Source: Bacteroidota bacterium (lineage in GTDB: Bacteria > Bacteroidota > Bacteroidia > Chitinophagales > LD1). From it: a DNA stretch of 64,000 bases. Numbering within the stretch: position 1 is the stretch's first letter; every line of letters starts with the position of its first letter. Under the pieces are notes generated by a model. It made no database searches, was not told where the DNA came from, and saw only the letters and a list, made by a program, of their open reading frames with translations. The position numbers and the translations under genes were made by a program. Shown here piece after piece: positions 1-7,065 of the stretch. The stretch is taken from the NCBI GenBank assembly GCA_018267385.1, contig JAFDYN010000005.1, positions 62,001 to 126,000 of the forward strand, in the 5' to 3' direction.

Positions 1-713
1 GTGGAGAGAAATCAGAATTTGATAAGGCGAATGAAATACTCAGCAGCCTGACTATACCCTTCGTACCGCAGATAGGCAATCATGATGTCGTATCACACAC
101 TGCCACTGAGAAAGAACCCGCAGCCACAGGTGACTCGCTTTGCAATGTAGTGTTCCGCGCGGAATTTGACAGCCTGAAGCACATGGCAAATGAATGGCAG
201 GATGGGTACAGGCAGGTACGTGTATACAGCCCCTACTCGCAGCACGAGCAGTTCTTTCAGAATTTTAGCTTTTGGTATGAGGGATACAAGTTCATTTTCT
301 TCGACCTGAGTCCACGCTTCATCTATGGGCGGCCCAAAGGCGAGCATGGCCCCAAACCGCACCTCAATGACTTCCCGCACGCCTCTTTTGAATGGCTGAT
401 GAATGCAGTGAAGGAAGATACGGTGGATGATCACAATATCATTCTCTGCTCGCACCAGCCCCCGCATCACGACTTCATGTCCATCTTCAATGGATTGACG
501 ACATCGGATTATAAAAAGCTGACGACTGCACTACAGCCCTACCATCATCATTTAGCACTGTGGCTCGCAGGCCATGTACACCGTAATAAAGCCTATCGCG
601 TGCGCACCCTTGGCACAGCAAAGCCTGTGATACGCGCTCGTGAAACTGCCTCTAACAAAGAACACCGCAATGGCCTGCTCCGGGTGGTCACCGTTTATAA
701 TAGGGGAAAATAA
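1..713 (+). CDS. Calcineurin-like metallophosphoesterase, C-terminal part (5' end outside window)
   Basis: The frame is open from base 3 and runs off the left edge, so only the last 236 codons are present. Two metallophosphoesterase signatures are visible: GNHD at 75-86 and GHVH at 570-581, with a histidine-rich SHQPPHHD segment between them that fits the third metal-binding block. The family hydrolyses phosphoester bonds with a dinuclear metal centre; the substrate cannot be told from this fragment. The stop codon lies one base from the stop of the convergent GNAT gene, with no terminator visible between them. Confidence 0.85.
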   Translation, partial: GEKSEFDKANEILSSLTIPFVPQIGNHDVVSHTATEKEPAATGDSLCNVVFRAEFDSLKHMANEWQDGYRQVRVYSPYSQHEQFFQNFSFWYEGYKFIFFDLSPRFIYGRPKGEHGPKPHLNDFPHASFEWLMNAVKEDTVDDHNIILCSHQPPHHDFMSIFNGLTTSDYKKLTTALQPYHHHLALWLAGHVHRNKAYRVRTLGTAKPVIRARETASNKEHRNGLLRVVTVYNRGK

Positions 714-714
714 C

Positions 715-1329
715 TTAGGTGATGCGCCGCATCATCCAGCTCTGTATACCACTGCTGGGCACTATCATCGTATGCATCAGCTCGAAGCCCTGTCGCTGGT
801 AGATGGTGACATTTTTAGGGTCTTCCGTTTTCAGCCAGAAGCTATCCATACCCTGAGCCCGCATCTGCTCTATGGCACGGTCTATGAGTGCGCGGCTGTA
901 TCCTTTGCCACGCTGCGAGGCTGCTACACCCAGGCACCAGATATAGCCCATCTTCTCCCCTGCGTGCTCCCTGACCCAGCCCTCTGATACAGCATCATGC
1001 CGCACGAGGCGCAGGGTAGCACGCGGACCCACGGTGAAGGGAATGAGCCCCATGCCCGCACGGATCTCCCTGGGCAGGCCAAGAGGGAAGCTATCGCCCG
1101 GTAGCCAGATCAGGGCGCCATCGTTGGTGTCATTTATCACCACGCCGCCATATAGAGAGGCGCCTGATGCACAGCGGGTATAGAGCTGCCGCAGGCCGCG
1201 GTGGCGGCTCTCCTCCGTACGGCCCTCAAAAGCGTGGAGCATGAGTGGATAGTGCAGGAAAGCATCTGCCAGTATCTGGCCTGCGCGGATATGTGGTGCC
1301 ATAGTGATGAAGATACGAATAAGGCGCAT
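715..1329 (-). CDS. GNAT family N-acetyltransferase
   Basis: A 204-residue protein with the GNAT acetyl-CoA binding signature in its second half: a LGVAASQRGKGYSRALID segment (Q/R-x-x-G-x-G/A type) followed by an I-x-x-Y-x-x-x-GF block (TIYQRQGFEL). It probably transfers an acetyl group to a small molecule; the substrate is unknown. Starts are possible at 1329 or at an internal ATG at 1302 (MAPHIRAG). The first 17 or so codons and the upstream region are duplicated at 3697-3794, where only a remnant survives. Convergent with the phosphoesterase. Confidence 0.82.
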   Translation of the reverse strand: MRLIRIFITMAPHIRAGQILADAFLHYPLMLHAFEGRTEESRHRGLRQLYTRCASGASLYGGVVINDTNDGALIWLPGDSFPLGLPREIRAGMGLIPFTVGPRATLRLVRHDAVSEGWVREHAGEKMGYIWCLGVAASQRGKGYSRALIDRAIEQMRAQGMDSFWLKTEDPKNVTIYQRQGFELMHTMIVPSSGIQSWMMRRIT

Positions 1330-1377
1330 AGCTGTGGTGGTGTAGGGCTTTGGGCAGTAAATACTTAACTATCCTGC
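1280..1377. repeat. Left copy of a 98-bp direct duplication (GNAT 5' end plus leader)
   Basis: About 83 of 98 positions match the segment at 3697-3794 in the same orientation, with no gaps. The copy covers the first codons of the GNAT gene on the minus strand and about 48 bases upstream of its start. The two copies bracket the AT-rich island. Confidence 0.85.
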
Positions 1378-1466
1378 CCTTCCACTGGTCCACGTTTGTA
1401 ATGCGACTATACAGATTGCCCATCAAAAATGTCTTAGCTTTAAACTACCCTGTGCTAGCCTTCACT

Positions 1467-1552
1467 CGTCCGCGTTTGCAGCGCGGATGCCATTTACTTG
1501 GCGTTACGAACGCGAGGCTTAGGAATCCTCGCACAGACGAGGACTAGAGGGG
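1467..1552 (+). repeat. REP-like palindromic element, copy A
   Basis: Three small inverted repeats lie in a row: CCGCG/CGCGG around tttgcag (1470-1486), GCGTT/AACGC (1501-1513) and TCCTCG/CGAGGA (1526-1543). The same modules recur at 2325-2391, 2996-3032 and 3603-3681 in other orders and orientations. A short inverted repeat TGCTGT/ACAGCA follows at 1565-1580, just before the next gene. No transposase for the element is present in the window. Confidence 0.65.
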
Positions 1553-1605
1553 GGATTTTAATACTGCTGTAAAAACAGCAACTGACCCTGCAAAAAAATA
1601 ATATT

Positions 1606-2130
1606 ATGGCTTCAAAAGTAATCTTTGTTTCAAACCAATCGGAAGTAAAGTGGGTTTATATACTTCAGAGAGTTAGTATAGGTTTAATTTATCCATTTAT
1701 AATTGTTGTTTTGGTCTCTATCATTAATGAATTCTCATTCTATAGATTTTTACTAGCCAGCGGCATTGTAATAGCTCCATTTTTATTATTTATAAGTATT
1801 TATGTACTATTTAGATGCGCGTATTCTTTGAAAGAAATATCATTTGATTCGGAAAAAAAAATCATAACAATAGCATATTATAAATTCAGCATCTATAAAG
1901 AAGTGTCTATAGATAACGGGGATTTAGAAGTAACATTTATGCGCGATCCCACAACACTTTTCGAATATTATGTTTTGAAATTTAATGTTAGAGGAAGCCT
2001 TCTATTCAGACAGTTTCAGGAAAACGGATGGGAAAAAGAGACTTTCATCGAATTAGTTAAAGCTCTCGAAAGTCATAAAATTGAATGCAAATATTTATTT
2101 TTTTTAAAGAAAATTATTTATGAAGATTAA
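1606..2130 (+). CDS. Unknown membrane protein, two transmembrane helices plus soluble domain
   Basis: A 174-residue protein I do not recognise. Two hydrophobic helices lie near residues 20-42 and 48-70, followed by a beta-rich C-terminal region of about 100 residues (ISFDSEKKIITI... FEYYVLKFNV) whose strand pattern resembles membrane-anchored bacterial PH-like domains; that comparison is only inference. The gene is much richer in A and T than the flanking core genes and uses many AAA, ATA and TTT codons, suggesting acquisition by transfer. It lies between REP-like elements, away from any operon. Confidence 0.55.
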   Translation: MASKVIFVSNQSEVKWVYILQRVSIGLIYPFIIVVLVSIINEFSFYRFLLASGIVIAPFLLFISIYVLFRCAYSLKEISFDSEKKIITIAYYKFSIYKEVSIDNGDLEVTFMRDPTTLFEYYVLKFNVRGSLLFRQFQENGWEKETFIELVKALESHKIECKYLFFLKKIIYED

Positions 2131-2656
2131 TATTTGTAGCGAGTATTTTAATTTACCATCCTTTTATGGCGCAAGCATGCGTGCTGACGTCTGAATACGA
2201 TTTTTTAGGCATTTGAGTTTTTTGTAATCGCACAAGAGCAGCACCGCGCTTACATACCTCCATTCTTCGTCATAGGGGAAGAGCTGACTGTTCCGCGCTA
2301 GTGGCTTTTTGACATAGGACCCCTCTCTATTCCTCGTCTGTGACGAGGATTCCAGCCCCTCTCCTTTGTAACGCGACAACCAAGCGCTACTTAAAACTCA
2401 AAGTCACTCCCCCTTCTTTCCAGCAAAATCCATAACGCTACTAGAGATGTACTAATCGAGATCAGACACGATCCGATGTTTATACAATTCACCGATACAA
2501 AAATCAAGTCAATTCATCACAGTAAAAGTGGCAAAATAGATAGTATTCTGACCAGTAAGAAAATACCTATCCCGTCTATTGCGCACACACCCAGCATGCA
2601 TGCTTAGTCCATAGAGGAAGTGCTGTTAATACCTAACTCCCGGCTAATGCCTTCTG
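2131..2656. other. 526-bp gene-free stretch in the AT-rich island
   Basis: Apart from REP-like copy B (2325-2391), I see no convincing gene, RNA or terminator here. A 71-codon minus-strand frame (2164-2379) runs through the repeat and is not credible as a gene. The remainder is AT-rich sequence without clear codon structure and may be gene debris. Confidence 0.5.
2325..2391 (+). repeat. REP-like palindromic element, copy B
   Basis: Contains an 8-bp inverted repeat TCCTCGTC/GACGAGGA with a tgt loop (2331-2349), followed by degenerate versions of the second and third modules (tttgtaacgcg and aagcgctac). It is collinear with copy D at 3610-3670, over which many positions match. Confidence 0.65.
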
Positions 2657-2959
2657 CTAATTTTCATTTTTATTGTAGCGTAAAAGTATGTAACGAAACT
2701 TCTTAATTGTCCATATGATAATGATTAATGCAATATTTATTATAACTGTGAATGTAGACATCATTCCGAATAGAAATAAAAGAGAAGAAAATAAAAGGTT
2801 TTCATTAGTCAAAAGCGCAATAACTCCAATAACACTAAAAATGCTTAACTGAATCATTGAAATAAACATTAGCCTTATAGATAAGGAAAGCTTCTTATAG
2901 ATAAGGAGAAAATATGGTAAAGACATAATGCTTATTCCTAAAATAAAATAATAATTCAT
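2657..2959 (-). CDS. Small unknown membrane protein
   Basis: A 100-residue, strongly hydrophobic AT-rich protein with about three predicted transmembrane segments (near residues 3-20, 28-50 and 58-82) and a basic, polar C-terminal tail (KKFRYILLRYNKNEN). I do not recognise the family. It lies downstream of another small membrane protein gene on the same strand, separated by a perfect 17-bp palindrome. The coding status rests on frame integrity and helix pattern only. Confidence 0.45.
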   Translation of the reverse strand: MNYYFILGISIMSLPYFLLIYKKLSLSIRLMFISMIQLSIFSVIGVIALLTNENLLFSSLLFLFGMMSTFTVIINIALIIIIWTIKKFRYILLRYNKNEN

Positions 2960-2995
2960 ATACTATTTTTTAGTACAATAATTTCAGTTTTCTCT

Positions 2996-3032
2996 CCTCT
3001 CTAGTCCTCGTCACAGACGAGGACTAGAGAGG
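2996..3032. repeat. Perfect 17-bp inverted repeat (REP-like copy C)
   Basis: Arms at 2996-3012 and 3016-3032 are exact reverse complements around a 3-base loop (aca). The core GTCCTCGTC/GACGAGGAC is the same module as in the other REP-like copies, here extended by a perfect CCTCTCTA/TAGAGAGG flank. It sits between two same-strand small membrane protein genes, where its transcript would fold into a very stable hairpin. Confidence 0.85.
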
Positions 3033-3068
3033 GCATAGGACTCCTAACTAACTGTGCTTTAATACCCA

Positions 3069-3509
3069 TTACGATTTGTAATTGATTTTGCAGGGAGTAG
3101 CTAATAGAAAATTATAAAACAATATAGCGAAAGGAACATATATAAAAAACAACTCATAGTTAGATAAATAGTGAATTGGCTCGGTAAGGCGCTCAGGACT
3201 ATCAAAAAAGTCAAAGATAGTTACTAGAGATATAGTTATGACCATCGTAGTTAATCCTATAATAATACTTGAGAGAAGGGAGGAGGTAACTATCGATTTT
3301 TGCTGAAGTATTGCAAAAATTTTATTGGTAAAGATAGAATACAGCCAAAAAGGCACAAGGTGGTTACATATAACAACAAGAGCAACATAAGGAAGTGCAT
3401 TGTATTGAATATAATTGCCCTTGAAAATTGAAAGCACAAGCATAATAATAAAGCTGCATACTACTGATAGCAAAGAAACTAATAGGCTTTTAGAGAGATA
3501 TTTTATCAT
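3069..3509 (-). CDS. Unknown four-helix membrane protein
   Basis: A 146-residue AT-rich protein with about four hydrophobic segments (near residues 8-28, 38-58, 75-98 and 118-138) and a short basic C-terminus. The family is not recognised. With the two other island proteins it forms a set of small membrane proteins in a block clearly different in composition from the surrounding genome. Possibilities such as an immunity or stress protein cannot be separated from the sequence alone. Confidence 0.5.
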   Translation of the reverse strand: MIKYLSKSLLVSLLSVVCSFIIMLVLSIFKGNYIQYNALPYVALVVICNHLVPFWLYSIFTNKIFAILQQKSIVTSSLLSSIIIGLTTMVITISLVTIFDFFDSPERLTEPIHYLSNYELFFIYVPFAILFYNFLLATPCKINYKS

Positions 3510-3602
3510 TTTATTTACCTAAGTAATCATGATTCCAACTAATTCTTTTGGATACCGATGCGTTTACTGATGCGTTACTCCCATTGCTATTACTGTAAGT
3601 CC

Positions 3603-3681
3603 CCCCTAGTCCTCGTCTGTGACGAGGATTGCAGTCCCTCGCGTTTGCAGCGCGATAGTCAAGCGTTACAAACGCAGACTA
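3603..3681 (+). repeat. REP-like palindromic element, copy D (most complete)
   Basis: Carries all three modules in order: TCCTCGTC/GACGAGGA with a tgt loop (3610-3628), CGCG/CGCG around tttgcag (3640-3654) and GCGTT/AACGC (3663-3675), closed by a ctagt/actag pair at the edges. It ends about 15 bases from the point where similarity to the GNAT gene begins, so it marks the truncation edge of that remnant. Confidence 0.7.
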
Positions 3682-3696
3682 GTGCTGTTTTGATTT

Positions 3697-3746
3697 CCTG
3701 CCCTGACATGTCGTGCCATAGTAATGAAGATACGAATAACCCACAT
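3697..3746 (-). pseudogene. Remnant of the 5' end of a second GNAT gene
   Basis: On the minus strand from ATG 3746-3744 the frame reads MWVIRIFITMARHVRAG, against MRLIRIFITMAPHIRAG in the intact GNAT gene at 1329. Similarity ends after the RAG codons, and the frame meets a stop nine codons later inside REP-like copy D. The upstream leader to 3794 is also conserved with the first copy. It is a truncated paralogue or half of a duplicated segment, not a working gene. Confidence 0.8.
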
Positions 3747-3794
3747 AGCTGTGGTGGTGTAGGGCTTTTGATAGTAAATATGTAATTATGCTGC
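3697..3794. repeat. Right copy of the 98-bp direct duplication
   Basis: Same orientation as 1280-1377 at a fixed offset of 2417 bases, 15 mismatches and no gaps by eye. The longest identical run is 25 bases, just upstream of the GNAT start codon. The immunophilin gene starts 18 bases to the right. Confidence 0.85.
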
Positions 3795-3812
3795 TTCAAT
3801 AAACACATCAAT

Positions 3813-4769
3813 ATGTCAGACGCACTCACACAGCCCGGCCTCTACGCCGTATTTAATACCAATAAAGGAAAGATCATCTGCAGCCTGGAGTATGAAAAGA
3901 CCCCGGTGACTGTGGCCAACTTCATAGCGCTCGCAGAGGGCAATCACCCTGCGGCGAATGTCAAGAAAGGCAAGCCATTCTATGATGGACTGAGCTTTCA
4001 CCGCGTGATACCGAAGTTTATGATACAGGGTGGCGACCATACCGGTAGCGGCTCCGGTAGCCCGGGATACCGCTTTGGTGATGAGTTTGACCCGACGCTG
4101 CGCCACGTGGGCCCGGGTGTACTCTCTATGGCCAATGCCGGTCCGGGCACAAATGGTTCGCAGTTCTTTATCACGCACGTGCCTACGGCCTGGCTGGATG
4201 ATAAGCATACTGTCTTTGGACACGTAGTAGAAGGCATGGACATAGTCAATGCCATCGGACAAGGTGATACCATCACTAATCTGGAGATCGTACGCGTAGG
4301 TGACGCAGCGACTAAGTTTGACGCTATCGCGACCTTCAATGATCGCGACAGCCTGCTAAAGCAAAAGGTCGAGAAGGCCCGCGAAGGACTGAAGGCCGCA
4401 TGGGAGCAGAAGGTAAAGGCTAAGTTTCCTGATGCAGTACCTACAGGTACCGGCCTCTATATTGTCACTGAGAAGGAAGGTACAGGCGCTGTGGCCAGCA
4501 AGGGCCAGACAGTAGTAGCACACTACACCGGTACCTTCTGGGATGGCAATAAATTTGACTCCTCACGCGACCGTGGCAAAGAGTTCGAATTCCCGGTAGG
4601 GATGGGCCGTGTGATAGCCGGCTGGGATGAGGGTTTCGGCCTGCTGAAAGTAGGTACCAAGGCGAAGCTCATCATACCATACTTCCTCGCCTATGGCGAT
4701 CAGGCACGTGGACCGCTGCCGGCCAAGTCTGATCTGATCTTTGACGTAGAGATGATTGGGGTGAAATAG
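3813..4769 (+). CDS. Dual-family immunophilin: cyclophilin-type plus FKBP-type peptidyl-prolyl isomerase
   Basis: A 318-residue protein with two prolyl isomerase domains. Residues 10-165 are a cyclophilin: [14 protein letters not shown] (R64), [10 protein letters not shown] (113-121) and W127, the position tied to cyclosporin binding. Residues 210-318 are an FKBP domain: VVAHYTG, FDSS, and the [15 protein letters not shown] block. A charged helix (about 178-203) links them. No signal peptide is visible, so it should act in the cytoplasm on proline isomerisation during folding. The cyclophilin-FKBP order is the arrangement reported for dual immunophilins of Flavobacterium. A repeat and then a terminator follow the stop codon. 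Confidence 0.93.
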   Translation: MSDALTQPGLYAVFNTNKGKIICSLEYEKTPVTVANFIALAEGNHPAANVKKGKPFYDGLSFHRVIPKFMIQGGDHTGSGSGSPGYRFGDEFDPTLRHVGPGVLSMANAGPGTNGSQFFITHVPTAWLDDKHTVFGHVVEGMDIVNAIGQGDTITNLEIVRVGDAATKFDAIATFNDRDSLLKQKVEKAREGLKAAWEQKVKAKFPDAVPTGTGLYIVTEKEGTGAVASKGQTVVAHYTGTFWDGNKFDSSRDRGKEFEFPVGMGRVIAGWDEGFGLLKVGTKAKLIIPYFLAYGDQARGPLPAKSDLIFDVEMIGVK

Positions 4770-4770
4770 C

Positions 4771-4800
4771 ACCTCTCCCAACCCTCTCCGAAGGAGAGGG
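4771..4800 (-). repeat. Hairpin repeat with G-rich tail, copy 1 (abuts stop codon)
   Basis: A perfect 8-bp inverted repeat CCCTCTCC/GGAGAGGG with loop gaa (4782-4800). Read on the minus strand it continues into a tail gttgggagaggt ending one base from the immunophilin stop codon. Same family as 25253-25287, 25361-25390 and 27351-27380. Confidence 0.7.
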
Positions 4801-4820
4801 CTAAATACAAATACGATAAT

Positions 4821-4850
4821 AAAGGCGGCTTCGGTCGCCTTTGTTATTTT
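4821..4850 (+). terminator. Rho-independent terminator of the immunophilin gene
   Basis: AAAGGCG pairs with CGCCTTT around a C-TTCG-G tetraloop (4821-4842), followed by a T-rich run. It separates the immunophilin from the thioesterase gene. Confidence 0.8.
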
Positions 4851-4863
4851 ATATCTTCACAGG

Positions 4864-5334
4864 ATGCAAGAGAAAACTATAACGCTCCGGTTTCTGGCGG
4901 AGCCGGTGAATGTCAATTTTGGCGGTAAAGTGCACGGTGGTTCTGTGATGAAGTGGATAGACCAGGCCGGCTACGCCTGCGCGGCCAACTGGTGCGGGGG
5001 CTACGCGGTCACGGTGTATGTAGGTGGTATCCGTTTCTTCAAACCGATGCTGATAGGCTACCTGGTGGAGCTACGTGCGCGCCTGATACATACAGGCAAT
5101 AGCTCCATGCACATTTCCGTAGATGTGTTTAGCAAGAGTCCGCAGAGTGACGAGTGGGTACGCAACACGCACTGCGTGATCATCTTTGTATCTGTGGGTC
5201 CTGACGGCAAGCCGGTCAACGTGCCAGTCTACACCGCCGACACAGATGAGGAGAAGCAACTGCAACAATACGCTATCCGCCTGATGGAGCTACGCAAAGG
5301 CATAGAGGATGAGATGGAGGCGTATATGAAGTGA
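4864..5334 (+). CDS. Acyl-CoA thioesterase, hotdog fold (YciA-like)
   Basis: A 156-residue single hotdog domain. The family signature is visible near residues 24-42 as HGGSVMKWIDQAGYACA, with the aspartate expected to be catalytic, followed by VGGIRFFKPMLIGYLVELRA typical of the central strands. It should hydrolyse acyl-CoA thioesters in the cytoplasm; chain-length preference is unknown. The C-terminal helix is acidic and lysine-rich. The ATG follows a terminator by only 13 bases, so a promoter probably overlaps the hairpin tail (ttttatatcttcac). Confidence 0.85.
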   Translation: MQEKTITLRFLAEPVNVNFGGKVHGGSVMKWIDQAGYACAANWCGGYAVTVYVGGIRFFKPMLIGYLVELRARLIHTGNSSMHISVDVFSKSPQSDEWVRNTHCVIIFVSVGPDGKPVNVPVYTADTDEEKQLQQYAIRLMELRKGIEDEMEAYMK

Positions 5335-5392
5335 GAGAATAGGGAATAGAGAATAATGAATAATGGGATCAAGATCAGGTGCAACTAGTATT

Positions 5393-5434
5393 GTTCTTGA
5401 CTCTTGGTTCTTGACTCTTAGTTCTAGATTCTCG
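5393..5434 (+). repeat. Short tandem repeat, 14-bp unit
   Basis: Two near-identical 14-base units gttcttgactctt(g/a) at 5393-5406 and 5407-5420, then a degenerate third unit. They lie in the 141-base gap between the thioesterase and SDR genes, next to low-complexity gaata-type sequence (5335-5370). Confidence 0.6.
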
Positions 5435-5475
5435 TCTCTGTCTGACGTCTCGGGTCTTTTGTCTATTTTCACAAT

Positions 5476-6249
5476 ATGAGCAAAAGTGTACATGGCAAAT
5501 GGGTGCTGATCACGGGGGCCACCTCCGGTATTGGCCGCGCCTGCGCGGAGCTATTTGGGAGGAATGGTGCCAACCTGATCCTGACGGGGCGTCGCGCCGA
5601 GCGGCTGGAGTCCGCACAGCACATACTGGAGGAGAAATATGGCGTGAAGGTACGCACGTACCACTTTGATGTGCGGCAGTTCCCAGAGGCCGTCAAGATG
5701 GCCAATGACCTGCAGGAGTCTGAGATCATACCCGATATCCTGATCAATAATGCGGGCCTGGCCTCCGGCAAAGATAAGATCTATGAGGGCCTGATCAGTG
5801 ACTGGGAGAAAATGATAGATACCAATATCAAAGGCCTGCTCTACATCACCCGCGCTATCCTGCCCATGATGGTAGAGCGCAATGAAGGCCATATCATCAA
5901 TATAGGTAGTACTGCCGGCCATATAGTCTATCCGGAGGGCAATGTCTACAATGCATCAAAATTTGCCGTGAAGGCACTCAATGAGGCTATCAACCTGGAT
6001 CTGGTAGGCACGGATATCCGCTGCGGCTCTATAGACCCCGGCGCCTGTGAGACGGAGTTTTCGGAGGTGCGCTTTCACGGAGATAAAGATAAAGCAACTA
6101 AAGTCTACGAAGGATATATACCGCTGCACGCAGAAGACATAGCAGATGCAGCCCTCTATATCTGCAGCGCGCCACCACATGTCAATGTCACTAACATGGT
6201 GATATACCCTACCGCGCAGCGCTCCGCCTACGTGTGGGGCAAGAAGTAG
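5476..6249 (+). CDS. Short-chain dehydrogenase/reductase (YdfG-like)
   Basis: A 257-residue classical SDR. Visible motifs: TGATSGIG (13-20) for the cofactor, NNAG (91-94), serine in NIGST near 145, and YNASK (Y158, K162) completing the catalytic set. The arginines in TGRRAER after the second strand favour NADPH. Overall it resembles 3-hydroxy acid dehydrogenases of the YdfG type, which reduce or oxidise small 3-hydroxy acids; the exact substrate is not shown. It stands alone, convergent with the T9SS gene to its right. Confidence 0.88.
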   Translation: MSKSVHGKWVLITGATSGIGRACAELFGRNGANLILTGRRAERLESAQHILEEKYGVKVRTYHFDVRQFPEAVKMANDLQESEIIPDILINNAGLASGKDKIYEGLISDWEKMIDTNIKGLLYITRAILPMMVERNEGHIINIGSTAGHIVYPEGNVYNASKFAVKALNEAINLDLVGTDIRCGSIDPGACETEFSEVRFHGDKDKATKVYEGYIPLHAEDIADAALYICSAPPHVNVTNMVIYPTAQRSAYVWGKK

Positions 6250-6263
6250 CGAAGCAGTGCAAT

Positions 6264-6980
6264 CTATTGCTTCAGCACTTTATAGTTGTGTCGGCTACCT
6301 GAGGTGGTCGTGATCTCCACACTATAGATACCATCAGCATACTGCGACACCGGTATCAGCTTATCACCCTGTAGCTGATCGGAGAAAATGAGCTTTCCTG
6401 AAATATCAAATATTCTTATGCCCCCAAACTCATTTTCGGGGTTTCTAACGACCAGTTTTGAGCCGGATATATACACAGCAGAAGCGGCTGGCTCAAGAGT
6501 GCCTACTCCGGCCGGATCATCTATATACACTATAGCAGAAGCCGAATCGCCTATAGAGCTACTACTGTGAGCTAGGGTGGGCCAGATCACTACTGTAGTG
6601 GGTCCGATCACAAATACGGGACTGCTAAAATTGAAAGAGATGGCCTGATAGATCAGACTGTCCCCGGCAGGGATGGTCACAAAGGCCGGGCCATTGGCAG
6701 CTATACCAGACCCGCTGTAATTACGCGTATTATAAGTAGCCGTGCTGCCCCCCGCAGTAATTGAATACCCAAAACTCAGCGTATCGGCAAAAATGCTATT
6801 CGAACCATTATAAAGGGTAAATGTGGTCGAGATGCCTACCGGAGTGGTATCGTTGAGGCGATAGGTATTGCCGTTTATGGCGCCGAGCGCCTGAGGATCT
6901 ATGCGCAGGGATATCTGAGCACCGGCGCTGCCCATCCATAGCATGCCCAGGCACAGTAATATATATCTAAAGGTCTTCAT
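6264..6980 (-). CDS. Secreted protein with T9SS type A sorting domain
   Basis: The start at 6980 (MKTFRYILL) gives 238 residues with a clear signal peptide ending GSAGAQ; a second ATG at 6995 would overlap a likely promoter element. The middle is beta-rich, serine/threonine-rich and otherwise featureless, with no recognised catalytic motif. The last 70 or so residues are a sorting domain (FDISGKLIF, ADGIYSVEITT, YKVLKQ) that would direct export by the type IX system and removal or anchoring at the surface. The function of the mature part is unknown. Confidence 0.8.
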   Translation of the reverse strand: MKTFRYILLCLGMLWMGSAGAQISLRIDPQALGAINGNTYRLNDTTPVGISTTFTLYNGSNSIFADTLSFGYSITAGGSTATYNTRNYSGSGIAANGPAFVTIPAGDSLIYQAISFNFSSPVFVIGPTTVVIWPTLAHSSSSIGDSASAIVYIDDPAGVGTLEPAASAVYISGSKLVVRNPENEFGGIRIFDISGKLIFSDQLQGDKLIPVSQYADGIYSVEITTTSGSRHNYKVLKQ

Positions 6981-7065
6981 TCTTAATGTTTTCATAAAGG
7001 TATATAAAAGCGATCACGGTGATAGCCTTATTTAATTCATATCTTAGCCATCCAAACAGCCATTT

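Noticed and set aside
1350..1547. 65-codon plus-strand frame over the left island border
   Set aside because: Composed of the duplicated leader and REP-like copy A.
2164..2379. 71-codon open frame on the minus strand in the island
   Set aside because: It runs straight through REP-like copy B, has no start context and no recognisable protein pattern.
1467..3681. Possible CRISPR array from repeated palindromes
   Set aside because: Copies are unevenly spaced, in differing orientations and module order, and separated by genes; no cas genes.
3558..3785. 75-codon plus-strand frame upstream of the immunophilin
   Set aside because: Made up of REP-like copy D and the duplicated GNAT leader; not a gene.
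5393..5434. 14-bp tandem repeat as a regulatory or phase-variable tract
   Set aside because: Only two good units, far from promoter elements, in low-complexity intergenic sequence.
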